A stretch of DNA of 40,373 bases from Rhizobiaceae bacterium (GCA_027000565.1 JALTNS010000368.1:1-40373), one strand, 5' to 3'. Shown: positions 8,642 through 18,469, numbered from the stretch's first letter. The notes: a model not told the origin generated them from the letters alone. A program made the numbers and translations.

Positions 8642-9805
8642 ATGAACAGCCTCATTAAAATGACGCTATTTGCCAGCGCATGTATTGCCATCACAGGAAA
8701 CCTGCAGGCCCAGACTCAAGGGGTCAGCGATACTGAAATCCGGGTTGGCAGCAGTACCGATCTTTCCGGAATTTTTGCTGCATTTGGTGCTCCCGCCGTG
8801 AAAGCGGCACAACTCTATTTCGACGAGATCAATGCAAAGGGCGGTGTGAATGGCCGCAAAATCAAGTTCATCGTTGAAGATCATAATTATCAGTTACCCA
8901 AGGCCGCTCAAGCCATCAACAAGCTGGTCAACCGCGACAGGATATTTGTCATGTTGATGCAGCTGGGCACACCGATGAACCTTGCCTCGTTCAAACTGCT
9001 GGATGCCCGAAAAATTCCCAATGTCAGTCCACTTTCAGCCGCCCGTCAAATGCTGCAGGAACCGGATGATTTTCGCTTTGTTGGCGGACCTTCGTTTTAT
9101 GACCAGATGAAGGCTGGAATCAGCTATTTTGTTGACACCAAGGGCATCACCAAAGTCTGCGCCATGTATATTCCTTCAGATTTTGGCAAGGAGGTTCAGG
9201 CAGGGGCCAAAGACCAGGCAAAAACACTGGGACTAACCTATGCGGCAGAAACCACCCACAAGCCCGATGATGCAGATTTTGTCGGTTCACTGACCAAACT
9301 CAAAGATGCCGGATGCGAGCTGGTGACAATGGCGCTCGGCGTACGTCAGGCAATCACCGCCTATGCCACGGCCCGCAAGATCGGTTGGAATAATGTTGAT
9401 TTCATCGGTTCGGCGGCAGGCTTTCACACCGTAATGGCTAAAGTCCCCGGCGGCATTACCGAAGGTCTTTATGCAGCCGCGAGCACCTCCGACATATTAC
9501 CGCGCATTTCAAACCCCGTGGCTGGAGCATGGTTTAAAAAATACACCGAAGCGACAGGTGAAAAAATTCCCAGCACCGGTGCCGTACTTGGCAGATCAGC
9601 AGCGGAGACGTTTGTCCGTGCACTTGAAGCTGCTGGAAAGGATCTGACTCCAGAGAGTTTCAAAGCAGGCATGGAAAGCCTCAGCTACTACGATGCTATA
9701 TCCGATAATCAGGTCGATTATTCGGCTGAGGACCATCAGGGCGCCGACGAAATCGTCATTTCCGTGATCGAAAACGGCAATTGGAAAGAGGTGGCCAGAA
9801 AATAA
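8642..9805 (+). CDS. ABC transporter substrate-binding protein (branched-chain amino acid/amide or aromatic acid type)
   Basis: Signal peptide, then VSDTEIRVGSSTDLSGIFAAFGAPAVKAAQLYFDEINAKGGVNGRKIKFIVED typical of Peripla_BP_6; upstream RBS AGGGAGGA. Confidence 0.9.
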   Translation: MNSLIKMTLFASACIAITGNLQAQTQGVSDTEIRVGSSTDLSGIFAAFGAPAVKAAQLYFDEINAKGGVNGRKIKFIVEDHNYQLPKAAQAINKLVNRDRIFVMLMQLGTPMNLASFKLLDARKIPNVSPLSAARQMLQEPDDFRFVGGPSFYDQMKAGISYFVDTKGITKVCAMYIPSDFGKEVQAGAKDQAKTLGLTYAAETTHKPDDADFVGSLTKLKDAGCELVTMALGVRQAITAYATARKIGWNNVDFIGSAAGFHTVMAKVPGGITEGLYAAASTSDILPRISNPVAGAWFKKYTEATGEKIPSTGAVLGRSAAETFVRALEAAGKDLTPESFKAGMESLSYYDAISDNQVDYSAEDHQGADEIVISVIENGNWKEVARK

Positions 9806-10038
9806 CTTGCCGCGGGATTGAACGGGTCAAACGGAATCGGCCGAGCGACGGGCCAATCGATGCCTAAGCCTTGAGCTGACAGAAATTTGAATCCTGCCTC
9901 AACGGTAAAATGCACTGAACAGTCCACTACTGCAGGTTACGGATTTAATACTAAAGCGCACCGAACCATTGTCGTCAATCAACCTAACCAATTGATATAT
10001 TGAGGTAATAACTTGTCAGAAAAACCAGATCTTAGCGA

Positions 10039-10068
10039 GTTGACATAGCAACTAACAGCCGCTAGTAA
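10039..10068 (+). promoter_or_regulatory. Putative sigma-70-type promoter with operator GTTG-N6-CAAC
   Basis: TTGACA-N17-TAGTAA; GTTGACATAGCAAC overlaps the -35. Confidence 0.55.
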
Positions 10069-10074
10069 AAACGG

Positions 10075-10088
10075 GTTGTCAACGCAAC
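10075..10088. promoter_or_regulatory. Second GTTG-N6-CAAC operator-like site
   Basis: GTTGTCAACGCAAC, 36 bp downstream of the site at 10039. Confidence 0.35.
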
Positions 10089-10124
10089 TCAAAATTGGAC
10101 AGCAAAATTCCGGGAGGGAATGAA

Positions 10125-11297
10125 TTGAAAAAGTTACTTAGAACCCTTGCTGCTGCAGGCACCATTGTATTGGCGTTCGCAGGCAGCGCAGCAGCCGACC
10201 ACACGGTCAAGGTTGGTGTAATTGCACCGTTTTCCGGTCCTTTCGCCATTTGGGGCAAGCAGTTTAAAAATGCCGTCGAAGTATATGTGGCGCAAAACGG
10301 TAAAAAGGCTGGCACCCATACGGTTGAATTTATTTACAAGGATTCCGGCGGTCCAAATCCAAGCGGGACGAAATCGCTGGCGCAAGAACTGATTGTTCGT
10401 GACAAGGTCGATTATCTTGGCGGGTTTGTGTTCACTCCAAACGCACTTTCTGTGGCGCCTCTCATTCAAAAGGCAAAAGTCCCGACAGTAATATTTAACG
10501 CCGCAACCTCGATCATCGTCAAAAAATCAGACTACTTTGTTCGCCCGTCATTCAGCCTGTGGCAGGTAACTGTTCCGATGGCAGAATGGGCATGGAAACA
10601 GGGCATTAAAACGGCGGTTATTGCCGTCACCGACTACGGTCCGGGCAATGACGCGGAAGTTGCCTTCAGAACCACCTTTGAAAAGCTCGGCGGCAAGGTT
10701 CTTGATGCCATCCGGATGCCCCTTTCGACGACAGATTTCGGTCCGTTCATGCAACGCATCAAGGATAAAAACCCCAATGCGGTGTTTGTATTCCTGCCAG
10801 CTGGCCCACCATCCTTTGCTTTTGTCAAATCCTATAATGAAAATGGAATGAAGGCCCAGGGAATTCAGTTCCTCGGTACCGGCGAAATGGATGAAACAAC
10901 GCTTGACGCCCTGGGAGATGCTGCCCTTGGCCTGACAACTGCTTATCACTATTCCGGGGCCCATGATTCTGACAAAAACCGGGCATTTCTTAAAACCCTT
11001 GAGGAAATATCACCGGGTGCTGCGGCAAATCTTGCCTCTGTCGGCGCCTATGATGGCGCGCATGTTCTCTATCAAATGATAAAAGCTGTCGGGTCGGATC
11101 GCACAAAAGCGGTTGCGGCAGTCAAGGGCATGGCATGGGAATCCCCACGTGGTCCAGTATCGCTTGATCCCGACACAAGGCACATCATCCAGAATGTCTA
11201 TATCCGGCGAGTCGCCAAGGATGAAAATGGCAAACTCATCAACCAGGAGTTTGACATTATCCGCAAAGCGGTGCCGGACCTGGGTCTCCCGAACTAG
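10125..11297 (+). CDS. Second ABC substrate-binding protein (Peripla_BP_6 type)
   Basis: TTG start preceded by GGGAGG; signal peptide KKLLRTLAAAGTIVLAFAGSAAA; VKVGVIAPFSGPFAIWGKQFKNAVEVY. Confidence 0.88.
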   Translation: MKKLLRTLAAAGTIVLAFAGSAAADHTVKVGVIAPFSGPFAIWGKQFKNAVEVYVAQNGKKAGTHTVEFIYKDSGGPNPSGTKSLAQELIVRDKVDYLGGFVFTPNALSVAPLIQKAKVPTVIFNAATSIIVKKSDYFVRPSFSLWQVTVPMAEWAWKQGIKTAVIAVTDYGPGNDAEVAFRTTFEKLGGKVLDAIRMPLSTTDFGPFMQRIKDKNPNAVFVFLPAGPPSFAFVKSYNENGMKAQGIQFLGTGEMDETTLDALGDAALGLTTAYHYSGAHDSDKNRAFLKTLEEISPGAAANLASVGAYDGAHVLYQMIKAVGSDRTKAVAAVKGMAWESPRGPVSLDPDTRHIIQNVYIRRVAKDENGKLINQEFDIIRKAVPDLGLPN

Positions 11298-11380
11298 GCC
11301 GGGTCTGGGGCAAAGCGCGCGGCTGCGGGCCGGATTGATGGTAATTCGGCCTGTTTCACACACAATTGATGGAGTAAATC

Positions 11381-12241
11381 GTGCCCGCTATATCCGGCAT
11401 CCTTATTGACGGTGTTTCCTATGGCATGATCCTGTTCATGATTTCCGTCGGGCTTTCGGTCACGATGGGACTAATGCGCATCATCAATCTTGCCCATGGC
11501 GGCTTTGCACTTTTAGGGGGTGCCGCTGCCCACTGGCTGACCACGATTGCCGGTTTCGGGTTTGTGATCTCGACTATTCTGGCAGTGGCATCTGTTATGA
11601 TCATTGCGATGGTTTTGGAGCGCTCGCTCTATACCAGAATTTACCGTTTCACCGAGCTGCAACAGGTATTGGCAACGATTGGCATCACATTCCTGATGAT
11701 TGCCTCGGTCAATTTGTTGCTGGGTTCAACTATATTGCCAATCAGGGTGCCGGAACTGCTGAGCAGACCAATAGATCTGGGTTTTCGAACCCTGCCGACC
11801 CATCGTCTCATGGTGGTGATCGCCGGATTGTTAACGGCTGCTGCGCTCTATTATCTGCTGGAACGAACGTGGTTTGGTGTCCGCCTTCGTGCGGCGGTCG
11901 ACAATCGCAATATGGCTGCATCTTTGGGGATTAATACCGTCAAAATTTATGCGATTACATTCAGCCTCGGGGCCGGACTTGCCGCTTTTGGCGGCATACT
12001 GGGGGCGGAACTGTTACCAATCGATGCCTATTATCCACTACGCTACATGGTTTTGTTTCTGGTAGTGGTCGCCGTTGGCGGTATGGGCAGCATTGCGGGT
12101 TCATTCTTTGCCGCAATAGCCTTGGGCATCATCGATACAGCCGCCCGTTACATCGTGCCGGAATATGGAACCATTTTCTTTTTTGTGGCGATGATGCTGG
12201 TCTTGACCCTTCGTCCGAACGGCATGTTGGGGAGGACCTAG
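11381..12241 (+). CDS. livH: ABC transporter permease, LivH family
   Basis: GTG start; MGLMRIINLAHGGFALLGGAAAHW and GGMGSIAGSFFAAIALGIIDTAA. Confidence 0.9.
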   Translation: MPAISGILIDGVSYGMILFMISVGLSVTMGLMRIINLAHGGFALLGGAAAHWLTTIAGFGFVISTILAVASVMIIAMVLERSLYTRIYRFTELQQVLATIGITFLMIASVNLLLGSTILPIRVPELLSRPIDLGFRTLPTHRLMVVIAGLLTAAALYYLLERTWFGVRLRAAVDNRNMAASLGINTVKIYAITFSLGAGLAAFGGILGAELLPIDAYYPLRYMVLFLVVVAVGGMGSIAGSFFAAIALGIIDTAARYIVPEYGTIFFFVAMMLVLTLRPNGMLGRT

Positions 12242-12242
12242 T

Positions 12243-13232
12243 TTGGACACCGCTATACGTCAAAACAGACCTCGCCACGGGTTACTGACTTTTCGTCGCC
12301 TCTATCTCGATCTTGCTTTGATCGGCGCAGGTATTGCCGCATTCTTTCTGTTTCCTGACAGCCTCGGGTTTTTAACCCGGGTACTGATCATGATCATTAT
12401 GGTTTTGTCACTCGATCTGGTGTTGGGTTATGCTGGCATAGCTACCCTTGGCCATGCCGCACTATTTGGTTCTGGTGCTTATGCGGCCGGACTATTTGCC
12501 GTGAATTTTTCTGCAGACCCGCTTCTCGGGCTCGCTGTCGGGGCAGTTGCCGGTGCTGTAATTGCTTTTGTATCAGGTCTGATATTGTTGCGGGCGCAAA
12601 GCCTGACCCTGTTGATGTTATCGATTGCAGTGGCCCAGATACTGCAAGAAATTGCCAGCAAGGAAAGAGCCATAACCGGCGGATCAGATGGCCTGCTGGG
12701 TATCAGCATGGAGCCGATATTTGGAATTTATGCCTTCGATTTTGTCGGCCAAACCGGATATTGGTATGCGTTAACAGTGTTGACTGCCGTATTTGTCCTG
12801 CTCAAAATTATTGTCGCCTCCCCTTTCGGACTGGCGGCGCGCGGTATCCATGAAAGTGCTGAAAGAATGCGGGCCATCGGCACACCGGTCTATTGGCGAT
12901 TGGTGGCCATCTATACGCTGGCTGGTGGCGTTGCCGGAATTGGTGGCGCATTGTCCGCCCAGGTAACAGAACTTGTCAGTTTGGACGCCCTGGGTTTCAG
13001 CCTGTCGGCAGAAGCCCTCATCATGTTGATACTGGGCGGGTTGGGCAGACTTTACGGAGCAATATTCGGCACCGTAATTTTCATGACAATCCACCATTTG
13101 GCGGCTTCTGTTGACCCTTTCAACTGGCTTTTTGTAATCGGCGCACTGGTATTAATCGTGGTTTATTTTCTCCCCGAGGGGTTTATCGGCCTGCCTGCAA
13201 GAGCTCGAAAACTGATGCGGTGGTCGCCATGA
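12243..13232 (+). CDS. livM: ABC transporter permease, LivM family
   Basis: TTG start; LDLVLGYAGIATLGHAALFGSGAYAAGL, GGLGRLYGAIFGTVIF. Confidence 0.9.
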   Translation: MDTAIRQNRPRHGLLTFRRLYLDLALIGAGIAAFFLFPDSLGFLTRVLIMIIMVLSLDLVLGYAGIATLGHAALFGSGAYAAGLFAVNFSADPLLGLAVGAVAGAVIAFVSGLILLRAQSLTLLMLSIAVAQILQEIASKERAITGGSDGLLGISMEPIFGIYAFDFVGQTGYWYALTVLTAVFVLLKIIVASPFGLAARGIHESAERMRAIGTPVYWRLVAIYTLAGGVAGIGGALSAQVTELVSLDALGFSLSAEALIMLILGGLGRLYGAIFGTVIFMTIHHLAASVDPFNWLFVIGALVLIVVYFLPEGFIGLPARARKLMRWSP

Positions 13233-13981
13233 CATCCGGCTTGGATATTACTGGCCTGTGCAAGAGTTTTGGCGGCATCATCGTTGCCAACAATATCGAC
13301 TTCACGCTGCGGCCGGGTGATCGCAAAGCATTGATTGGTCCCAATGGCGCGGGTAAAACGACATTTGCCAATTTGATTACCGGTTTCCTTGCGCCTTCAG
13401 CGGGCACGCTTCATCTTGATGGCCGCAATATAATTAATCTGAAAGAGGCCAAAAGGGTCAAAGCCGGTATTGCCAAGACCTTTCAGATAACAACCCTGTT
13501 CAAGCGCATGAGTGTGCGGGAAAATATCCGCCTTGCCATTCTGGAACGGGAAGGAAAAAGCTTTCGCTGGTTTGCAAAAGACAACGGATATTCCGATATT
13601 GAAGAGGAGATTGAGCAATTGCTTGAGCAATTCTCCCTCCAGTCTTCCGCTGCAGATGAAGTCCATGAACTGGCCTATGGCCGCCAGCGGCTTGTCGAGA
13701 TGGCTTTGACGCTGGCCTTAAAACCCAGAATTCTGATACTTGATGAACCCTCAGCCGGTGTCCCTGCCAGCGATAGCCACATAATTACCGATGCCATAGA
13801 AAGACTGCCGGAAGACCTTTCAGTTCTCATAATCGAACATGACATGAACCTGGTGTTCAAGGTCGCACGGAAGATCGTTGTGCTGGTCAATGGTGCAATT
13901 CTTACCGAAGGCACACCCGGGGAAATTGCCGGCAACCAGCAGGTGCGTGACCTTTATCTGGGAGCCCGTCATGAACATTGA
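13229..13981 (+). CDS. livG: ABC transporter ATP-binding protein, LivG family
   Basis: Walker A GPNGAGKTTFAN, signature LAYGRQRLVEMALTLALKPRILILDEPSAG; start at ATG 13229. Confidence 0.9.
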   Translation: MTSGLDITGLCKSFGGIIVANNIDFTLRPGDRKALIGPNGAGKTTFANLITGFLAPSAGTLHLDGRNIINLKEAKRVKAGIAKTFQITTLFKRMSVRENIRLAILEREGKSFRWFAKDNGYSDIEEEIEQLLEQFSLQSSAADEVHELAYGRQRLVEMALTLALKPRILILDEPSAGVPASDSHIITDAIERLPEDLSVLIIEHDMNLVFKVARKIVVLVNGAILTEGTPGEIAGNQQVRDLYLGARHEH

Positions 13982-14696
13982 TGTGAACATTCCGGTTCTC
14001 GAAACAACCAATATTTGCGCAGGTTACGGCGACACTCAAATTCTCAACAATGTGACACTGAGCGTATCGAAGGGCGAAAAACTTGCCATTACCGGGCGCA
14101 ATGGCGTGGGCAAATCCACCCTGCTCAACACACTGATGGGACTTACCGATCTGCATGCCGGTTCGATAAAGCTACACGGCCAGACACTTCACACGTTGCC
14201 ACCCCACAAGCGCGCGCTTAGCGGCCTTGGGCTTGTGCCGCAAACCCGTGATATTTTTCATTCGCTGACAGTTGAGGAAAATCTTCTTTCCGGCATGAAA
14301 AACAGAAATAACATTGAGGAAGCCTATGCCTTGTTTCCGCGGTTGAAAGAACGACGCAAAAATGGCGGCGCGCAGCTTTCCGGTGGCGAGCAACAAATGC
14401 TTTCGATTGCCCGAACGCTGATGGGAAGGCCAGATGTGATATTGCTTGATGAACCACTTGAAGGATTGGCACCAGTGATCTGTGACATGCTGATGGATGT
14501 ATTTTTCAATCTGGCCGCCGATGGTGCACGCACCCTGGTGCTTGTCGAACAACATATCGAGCTGGCACTCGAGTTTTCCGACCGGATGCTCATTTTGGAC
14601 AATGGGGAGATTGTGTTTCACGGACCAACGGAAACCGTGCGCGCTGACCCGTCCATTCTGGAGCAGCATATAGGGCTTGGAATAATGGAAACCTAA
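13971..14696 (+). CDS. livF: ABC transporter ATP-binding protein, LivF family
   Basis: Walker A GRNGVGKSTLLN, signature LSGGEQQMLSIARTLMGRPDVILLDEPLEGLAP; ATG 13971 overlaps the livG end. Confidence 0.9.
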   Translation: MNIDVNIPVLETTNICAGYGDTQILNNVTLSVSKGEKLAITGRNGVGKSTLLNTLMGLTDLHAGSIKLHGQTLHTLPPHKRALSGLGLVPQTRDIFHSLTVEENLLSGMKNRNNIEEAYALFPRLKERRKNGGAQLSGGEQQMLSIARTLMGRPDVILLDEPLEGLAPVICDMLMDVFFNLAADGARTLVLVEQHIELALEFSDRMLILDNGEIVFHGPTETVRADPSILEQHIGLGIMET

Positions 14697-14720
14697 CGTC
14701 AAATCACGAGGAAAAATCAG

Positions 14721-15944
14721 ATGACCATGATTGAAGGACACACCGCAATTGAGCCTCCCAAGGGTGTACCCGTGTGGGATGTGGACCCGTATGATCCTGC
14801 CATTTTGAGCGATCCTGGCGAGTATTATGCGGAGCTGCGTTCCAAGGGACCGTTTGCCTATATTCCAAAATACTCGATTCTGGCGTGCGGGCGGCATGAG
14901 GAAACCAAAGAGGTCTTTTCAGACTGGCAACGTTTCGTCTCATCGCGTGGTGTCGGATTGCAGGATTTCAAGCTTGAAAAACCCTGGCGGCCGCAAAGTA
15001 TCGTGGTTGAAGCGGACCCGCCCTATCACAGCCAAAATCGCAAAGTGCTGGCCCGTGCGATGTCGCCAAAAGCAATATCGGCGCTGAAAGAAGGATTCCA
15101 GATAGCCGCTGACAGGCTGATTGATGAACTCGTCGCGCGCGGCACCTTTGAAGCGGTGGAAGATCTGGCTGAAGCCTATCCGGTATCAATATTTCCGGAT
15201 GCCGTTGGCCTGCAAGAAGGCAATAAAAGATGCCTGATCGACTATGGAGCCATGGTTTTCAACGGTCTTGGGCCGGACAATAAATTGCGTCAAAACGCGA
15301 TGGCGATGGGCCCGGACATCGTGCCGTGGATCAATGAACAATGCCAGCGCAGCAAAATTGATCCAGGTGGATTTGGTGAAACAATATTTGCCGCTGCCGA
15401 CGCAGGCGAAATAAACGAGGAAGAGGCTGGAATGCTGGTTCGTTCCCTGCTGTCCGCCGGTGTTGATACCACGGTTACCGGCATTGGCAGCACCGTTTGG
15501 TGCCTTGCAACCAATCCAGACCAGTTTGAGCGGTTAAAAGACGACCCGGACCTTTTACGCCCGGCCTTTGAAGAAGTTTTGCGCTATACTTCTCCGGTTC
15601 ACTCATTTTGCCGAACGGCGGATGTGGATACCGAGGTTGCCGGTATTTCGATAAAAAAAGGCACAAAGATTTTATGTGTCCTTGGTGCGGCCAACAGCGA
15701 CGAGACCCAATGGCCAGACGCGGGCAAGTTTGATGTTGCACGCCGTCCGATGGGACACCTGGCAATGGGGACAGGTATCCACGGCTGTGTCGGGCAAAAT
15801 CTTGCCCGCGCCGAAGTCGGGGCTGTGCTGAATGCCATCATAAACAAGGTCGATAAAATTGAACTTGCAGGTGATGCCGTTTGGCGCCCTAACAACGCCA
15901 TTCACGCGCTTGACAAATTACCAGTCAAATTCACCGGAAAATAA
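14721..15944 (+). CDS. Cytochrome P450, CYP199-like
   Basis: I-helix LLSAGVDTTVTG, ExxR EEVLR, heme loop MGTGIHGCVGQNLAR; segment FVSSRGVGLQDFKLEKPWRPQSIVVEADPPYHSQNRKVL strongly recalls CYP199A aromatic-acid P450s. Confidence 0.9.
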   Translation: MTMIEGHTAIEPPKGVPVWDVDPYDPAILSDPGEYYAELRSKGPFAYIPKYSILACGRHEETKEVFSDWQRFVSSRGVGLQDFKLEKPWRPQSIVVEADPPYHSQNRKVLARAMSPKAISALKEGFQIAADRLIDELVARGTFEAVEDLAEAYPVSIFPDAVGLQEGNKRCLIDYGAMVFNGLGPDNKLRQNAMAMGPDIVPWINEQCQRSKIDPGGFGETIFAAADAGEINEEEAGMLVRSLLSAGVDTTVTGIGSTVWCLATNPDQFERLKDDPDLLRPAFEEVLRYTSPVHSFCRTADVDTEVAGISIKKGTKILCVLGAANSDETQWPDAGKFDVARRPMGHLAMGTGIHGCVGQNLARAEVGAVLNAIINKVDKIELAGDAVWRPNNAIHALDKLPVKFTGK

Positions 15945-15976
15945 TTGCCCGGCACATCAAGAGGAGACAGATAAGA

Positions 15977-16300
15977 TTGACGAAAGTTACGTTTATTTCA
16001 GCGGACGGCATCAAGACTGTGGTTGATGCAAAGGATGGCGACAGTTTAATGCAAACGGCGGTCAATAACTCTGTTGACGGCATTGTTGGCGAATGTGGTG
16101 GTTCGATGATGTGTGCAACCTGCCATGTTTATGTTGATGCAGCTTTTGCTGACAGGCTACCGCCCCTTTCTGACAGCGAAGACGAGATGCTCGACAGCAC
16201 GGTTGCCGAGCGCCGCCAAACCAGCAGGCTTTCATGCCAGATCGAAATTGGTCCTGATGTTGAAGGCATAATTGTCCACACACCCGAGGAGCAGCAATAA
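15977..16300 (+). CDS. [2Fe-2S] ferredoxin (palustrisredoxin/adrenodoxin type)
   Basis: TTG start with AGAGGAGA RBS; ECGGSMMCATCHVYVD plus RLSCQIEI; terminal IIVHTPEEQQ. Confidence 0.92.
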   Translation: MTKVTFISADGIKTVVDAKDGDSLMQTAVNNSVDGIVGECGGSMMCATCHVYVDAAFADRLPPLSDSEDEMLDSTVAERRQTSRLSCQIEIGPDVEGIIVHTPEEQQ

Positions 16301-16359
16301 TACCGGTAACAGAATTTGTTGCGACTAAATGATCGCTGGTTAATCCCTTGCCGTTAGCG

Positions 16360-16373
16360 GTACAATTTTGTAC
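16360..16373. promoter_or_regulatory. Palindromic operator candidate upstream of marR
   Basis: GTACAATTTTGTAC (6-2-6 perfect palindrome) about 50 nt before the MarR ATG, bracketed by TTAGCG (16354) and CGCTAA (16380). Confidence 0.5.
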
Positions 16374-16420
16374 AGCGAACGCTAATTTTTCCGCAAACAG
16401 GAAGTTCCAGACCGATTTCA

Positions 16421-16968
16421 TGAGTAATGTCAGCAACAAGAACCTGAAAACTGCGGCGCCTGATAAAGCACTTTGCCCGCAAGGGAGAATTTCAAGTCCA
16501 ACCAAAGAAAGTCAGGGTCGGCAGATTGTCGATATTTCGACCTATACGCCCTATTTTCTTTCAGCGGTAAACAACGCCCTTTCCCGCGGAGCATCACAGC
16601 GATACCTGAAGATGTTTGGTATTGGTATTGTCGAGTGGCGGGTAATTTCGATGCTGGCAATTGAACCCCGCATTCCGGCATCCCGAATTTGTGATGTGAT
16701 TTACCTCGACAAGGCCGGAACAAGTCGGGCCCTTAAACGGTTACTGGAGCAAAATTATTTACAGTTCAAAGCATCCTCCAGCGACCCGCGAAGAAAAATC
16801 TGGTGGCTTAATGCAAGAGGGTTCAAACTTCACGACAAAATTTTGTCAGTCGCACTGCAGCGCGAGCGGGTTTTGATTGAGGGGGTCGAACCTGAAGACC
16901 TCGAAATATTCCTGAAAGTCATTCGCCAGATGCGACAGAACGTGGATCAGCTTGGACAAGGCGACTGA
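16421..16968 (+). CDS. MarR-family transcriptional regulator
   Basis: wHTH signature IEWRVISML-like (VEWRVISMLAIEPRIPASRICDVIYLDKAGTSRALKRLLEQNYL); start at ATG 16421. Confidence 0.85.
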
Positions 16969-16976
16969 TAGGCCGG

Positions 16977-17444
16977 TCAGTCTTTTTTTAGCGTAAAGCG
17001 AAAATCACAACTTTTGTCGCCGCCCATGATAGTCCGGCTTCGCTTCAGCGTGATATCTGGATTATAGCCGGTGCAAAACGCACCATCTCGATTGCAAGAT
17101 AACAAATGACCGATCTCGGCCAGCCCCATTTCCCTGTACATCTGGGAATATTTGCACTTGCGAATATCAAAATCCAGCCGGTCTTTTGAACGATGCAGAA
17201 TGTCGACTTCAAGAACACCATCGAGCTCCCACAATGGTATGAGATCGGCAAAATCTTCAAGATCAGGTTCCGGATTTGAGGATCCACGCATGGATTTCCC
17301 CTGGGCAATTGCCGATCTTTTTACCGCTTCGCTGATGATTTCCTGTGCCTCCTCTTTTCCATGACGTTCCAAAGCCACATCATAAACGTCTTTGAGAATT
17401 GCAGCCTCTGCGCGCCGCAATTCGAGCATGGAAATCTTGGTCAT
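16977..17444 (-). CDS. L-2-amino-thiazoline-4-carboxylic acid (ATC) hydrolase-family protein
   Basis: RRAEAAILKDVYDVALERHGKEEAQEII and C-terminal CKYSQMYREMGLAEIGHLLSCNRDGAFCTGYNPDITLKRSRTIMGGDKSCDFRF, hallmark of this family. Confidence 0.8.
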   Translation of the reverse strand: MTKISMLELRRAEAAILKDVYDVALERHGKEEAQEIISEAVKRSAIAQGKSMRGSSNPEPDLEDFADLIPLWELDGVLEVDILHRSKDRLDFDIRKCKYSQMYREMGLAEIGHLLSCNRDGAFCTGYNPDITLKRSRTIMGGDKSCDFRFTLKKD

Positions 17445-17473
17445 AAAATATATCCTTGTTGATTGATAATTTG

Positions 17474-18376
17474 TCAGATTGGCAATGGCCCAAGATCCAG
17501 TTGAGAGACATCCAGCCGGTTTTCCTCAAAAATCACTAGACAACCGCATGCCTGTTCAGGTGGCACCACAATTGCTGATTCCGTCAGTACAGGGCTAAAT
17601 CCATTGCTTTTCAGCATCGCTTCAAGTTTTGCAATCGGCGCAACCCGCACCGTAAATCCGGCAATGTGGTCGCCCTCATGGATCAAACCAACTCCGGGAA
17701 AATGTTGGCTATAGCCGCCGCGGTCATAAATATGCAGTTCAACTTCGCCAAGCGTGACAATGACCGGACTGCCTGACTGGCGTTTGGTAATAATTCGCGC
17801 ACCCCAGTATTTTTCATAATGCCCGGCGGATTTCACCGGATTATCTGAAACAGTGATGATGTTTTTCAGCAGATTGGCATCATTGCTGTGGGTGACAAAT
17901 TCCGGGCGCCGGTAGTGATGGGGTGTTTTATGCTGGCAGGCAATCCAGTGAAACGGTGCCTGTCCGGCTTGCGGCAACACAATTGAAAATGCCAGATCAA
18001 GCACCTCTCCATCTGCCAAGGTCCAGTCTCTTTCCCCGTCAATCACCGGGGAAACCTTCATTCCCGCCGCAAGTAAATATGTCCGGGTTTTTTCAGCATC
18101 CCGTGTTGCTGCAACAATCAGCACAGGTTTGTTGGCTGATTTCAGTGCAACTGCCATTGTTGGCGGTGCTTTGGAGGAATCAACCAGCGACATCATCTCG
18201 ATAAAGTTGGGCGAGCCGCTGCGATTGCCATCAAAACAAACCAGCCTGTTACTAAGGCCAGGTAAATTTCCCTTTGGCGTTGTCGTAAATCCCATGCGTA
18301 AAAACACTTCGGCAGCTTCATTACTGTCGCGCACAGAAATCATGATGTGGTCTATGTCAAACAGGGCTGAACCCAT
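17474..18376 (-). CDS. VOC/glyoxalase-superfamily protein
   Basis: FDIDHIMISVRDSNEAAEVFLRMGFTTTPKG; two repeats of betaalphabetabetabeta-like sequence (HYEKYWGARII...GGYSQHFPGVGLIHEGDHIAGFTVRV). Confidence 0.78.
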   Translation of the reverse strand: MGSALFDIDHIMISVRDSNEAAEVFLRMGFTTTPKGNLPGLSNRLVCFDGNRSGSPNFIEMMSLVDSSKAPPTMAVALKSANKPVLIVAATRDAEKTRTYLLAAGMKVSPVIDGERDWTLADGEVLDLAFSIVLPQAGQAPFHWIACQHKTPHHYRRPEFVTHSNDANLLKNIITVSDNPVKSAGHYEKYWGARIITKRQSGSPVIVTLGEVELHIYDRGGYSQHFPGVGLIHEGDHIAGFTVRVAPIAKLEAMLKSNGFSPVLTESAIVVPPEQACGCLVIFEENRLDVSQLDLGPLPI

Positions 18377-18437
18377 GTTTTAAGTTCTCAACTGGCTGTT
18401 GGCAATTACCCGCAACTTACCCATGCATCGCTATAAT

Positions 18438-18452
18438 GTCAATAATGTTGAC
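18438..18452. promoter_or_regulatory. Candidate MarR operator, site 2
   Basis: GTCAATAATGTTGAC, 5-5-5 inverted repeat matching the site at 19577 in both arms; upstream of the VOC gene. Confidence 0.55.
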
Positions 18453-18469
18453 TAAATAGCATCGCAATT

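Noticed and set aside
14172-14897. 241-aa minus-strand ORF
   Set aside because: Antisense to livF and P450 start, both with unmistakable motifs
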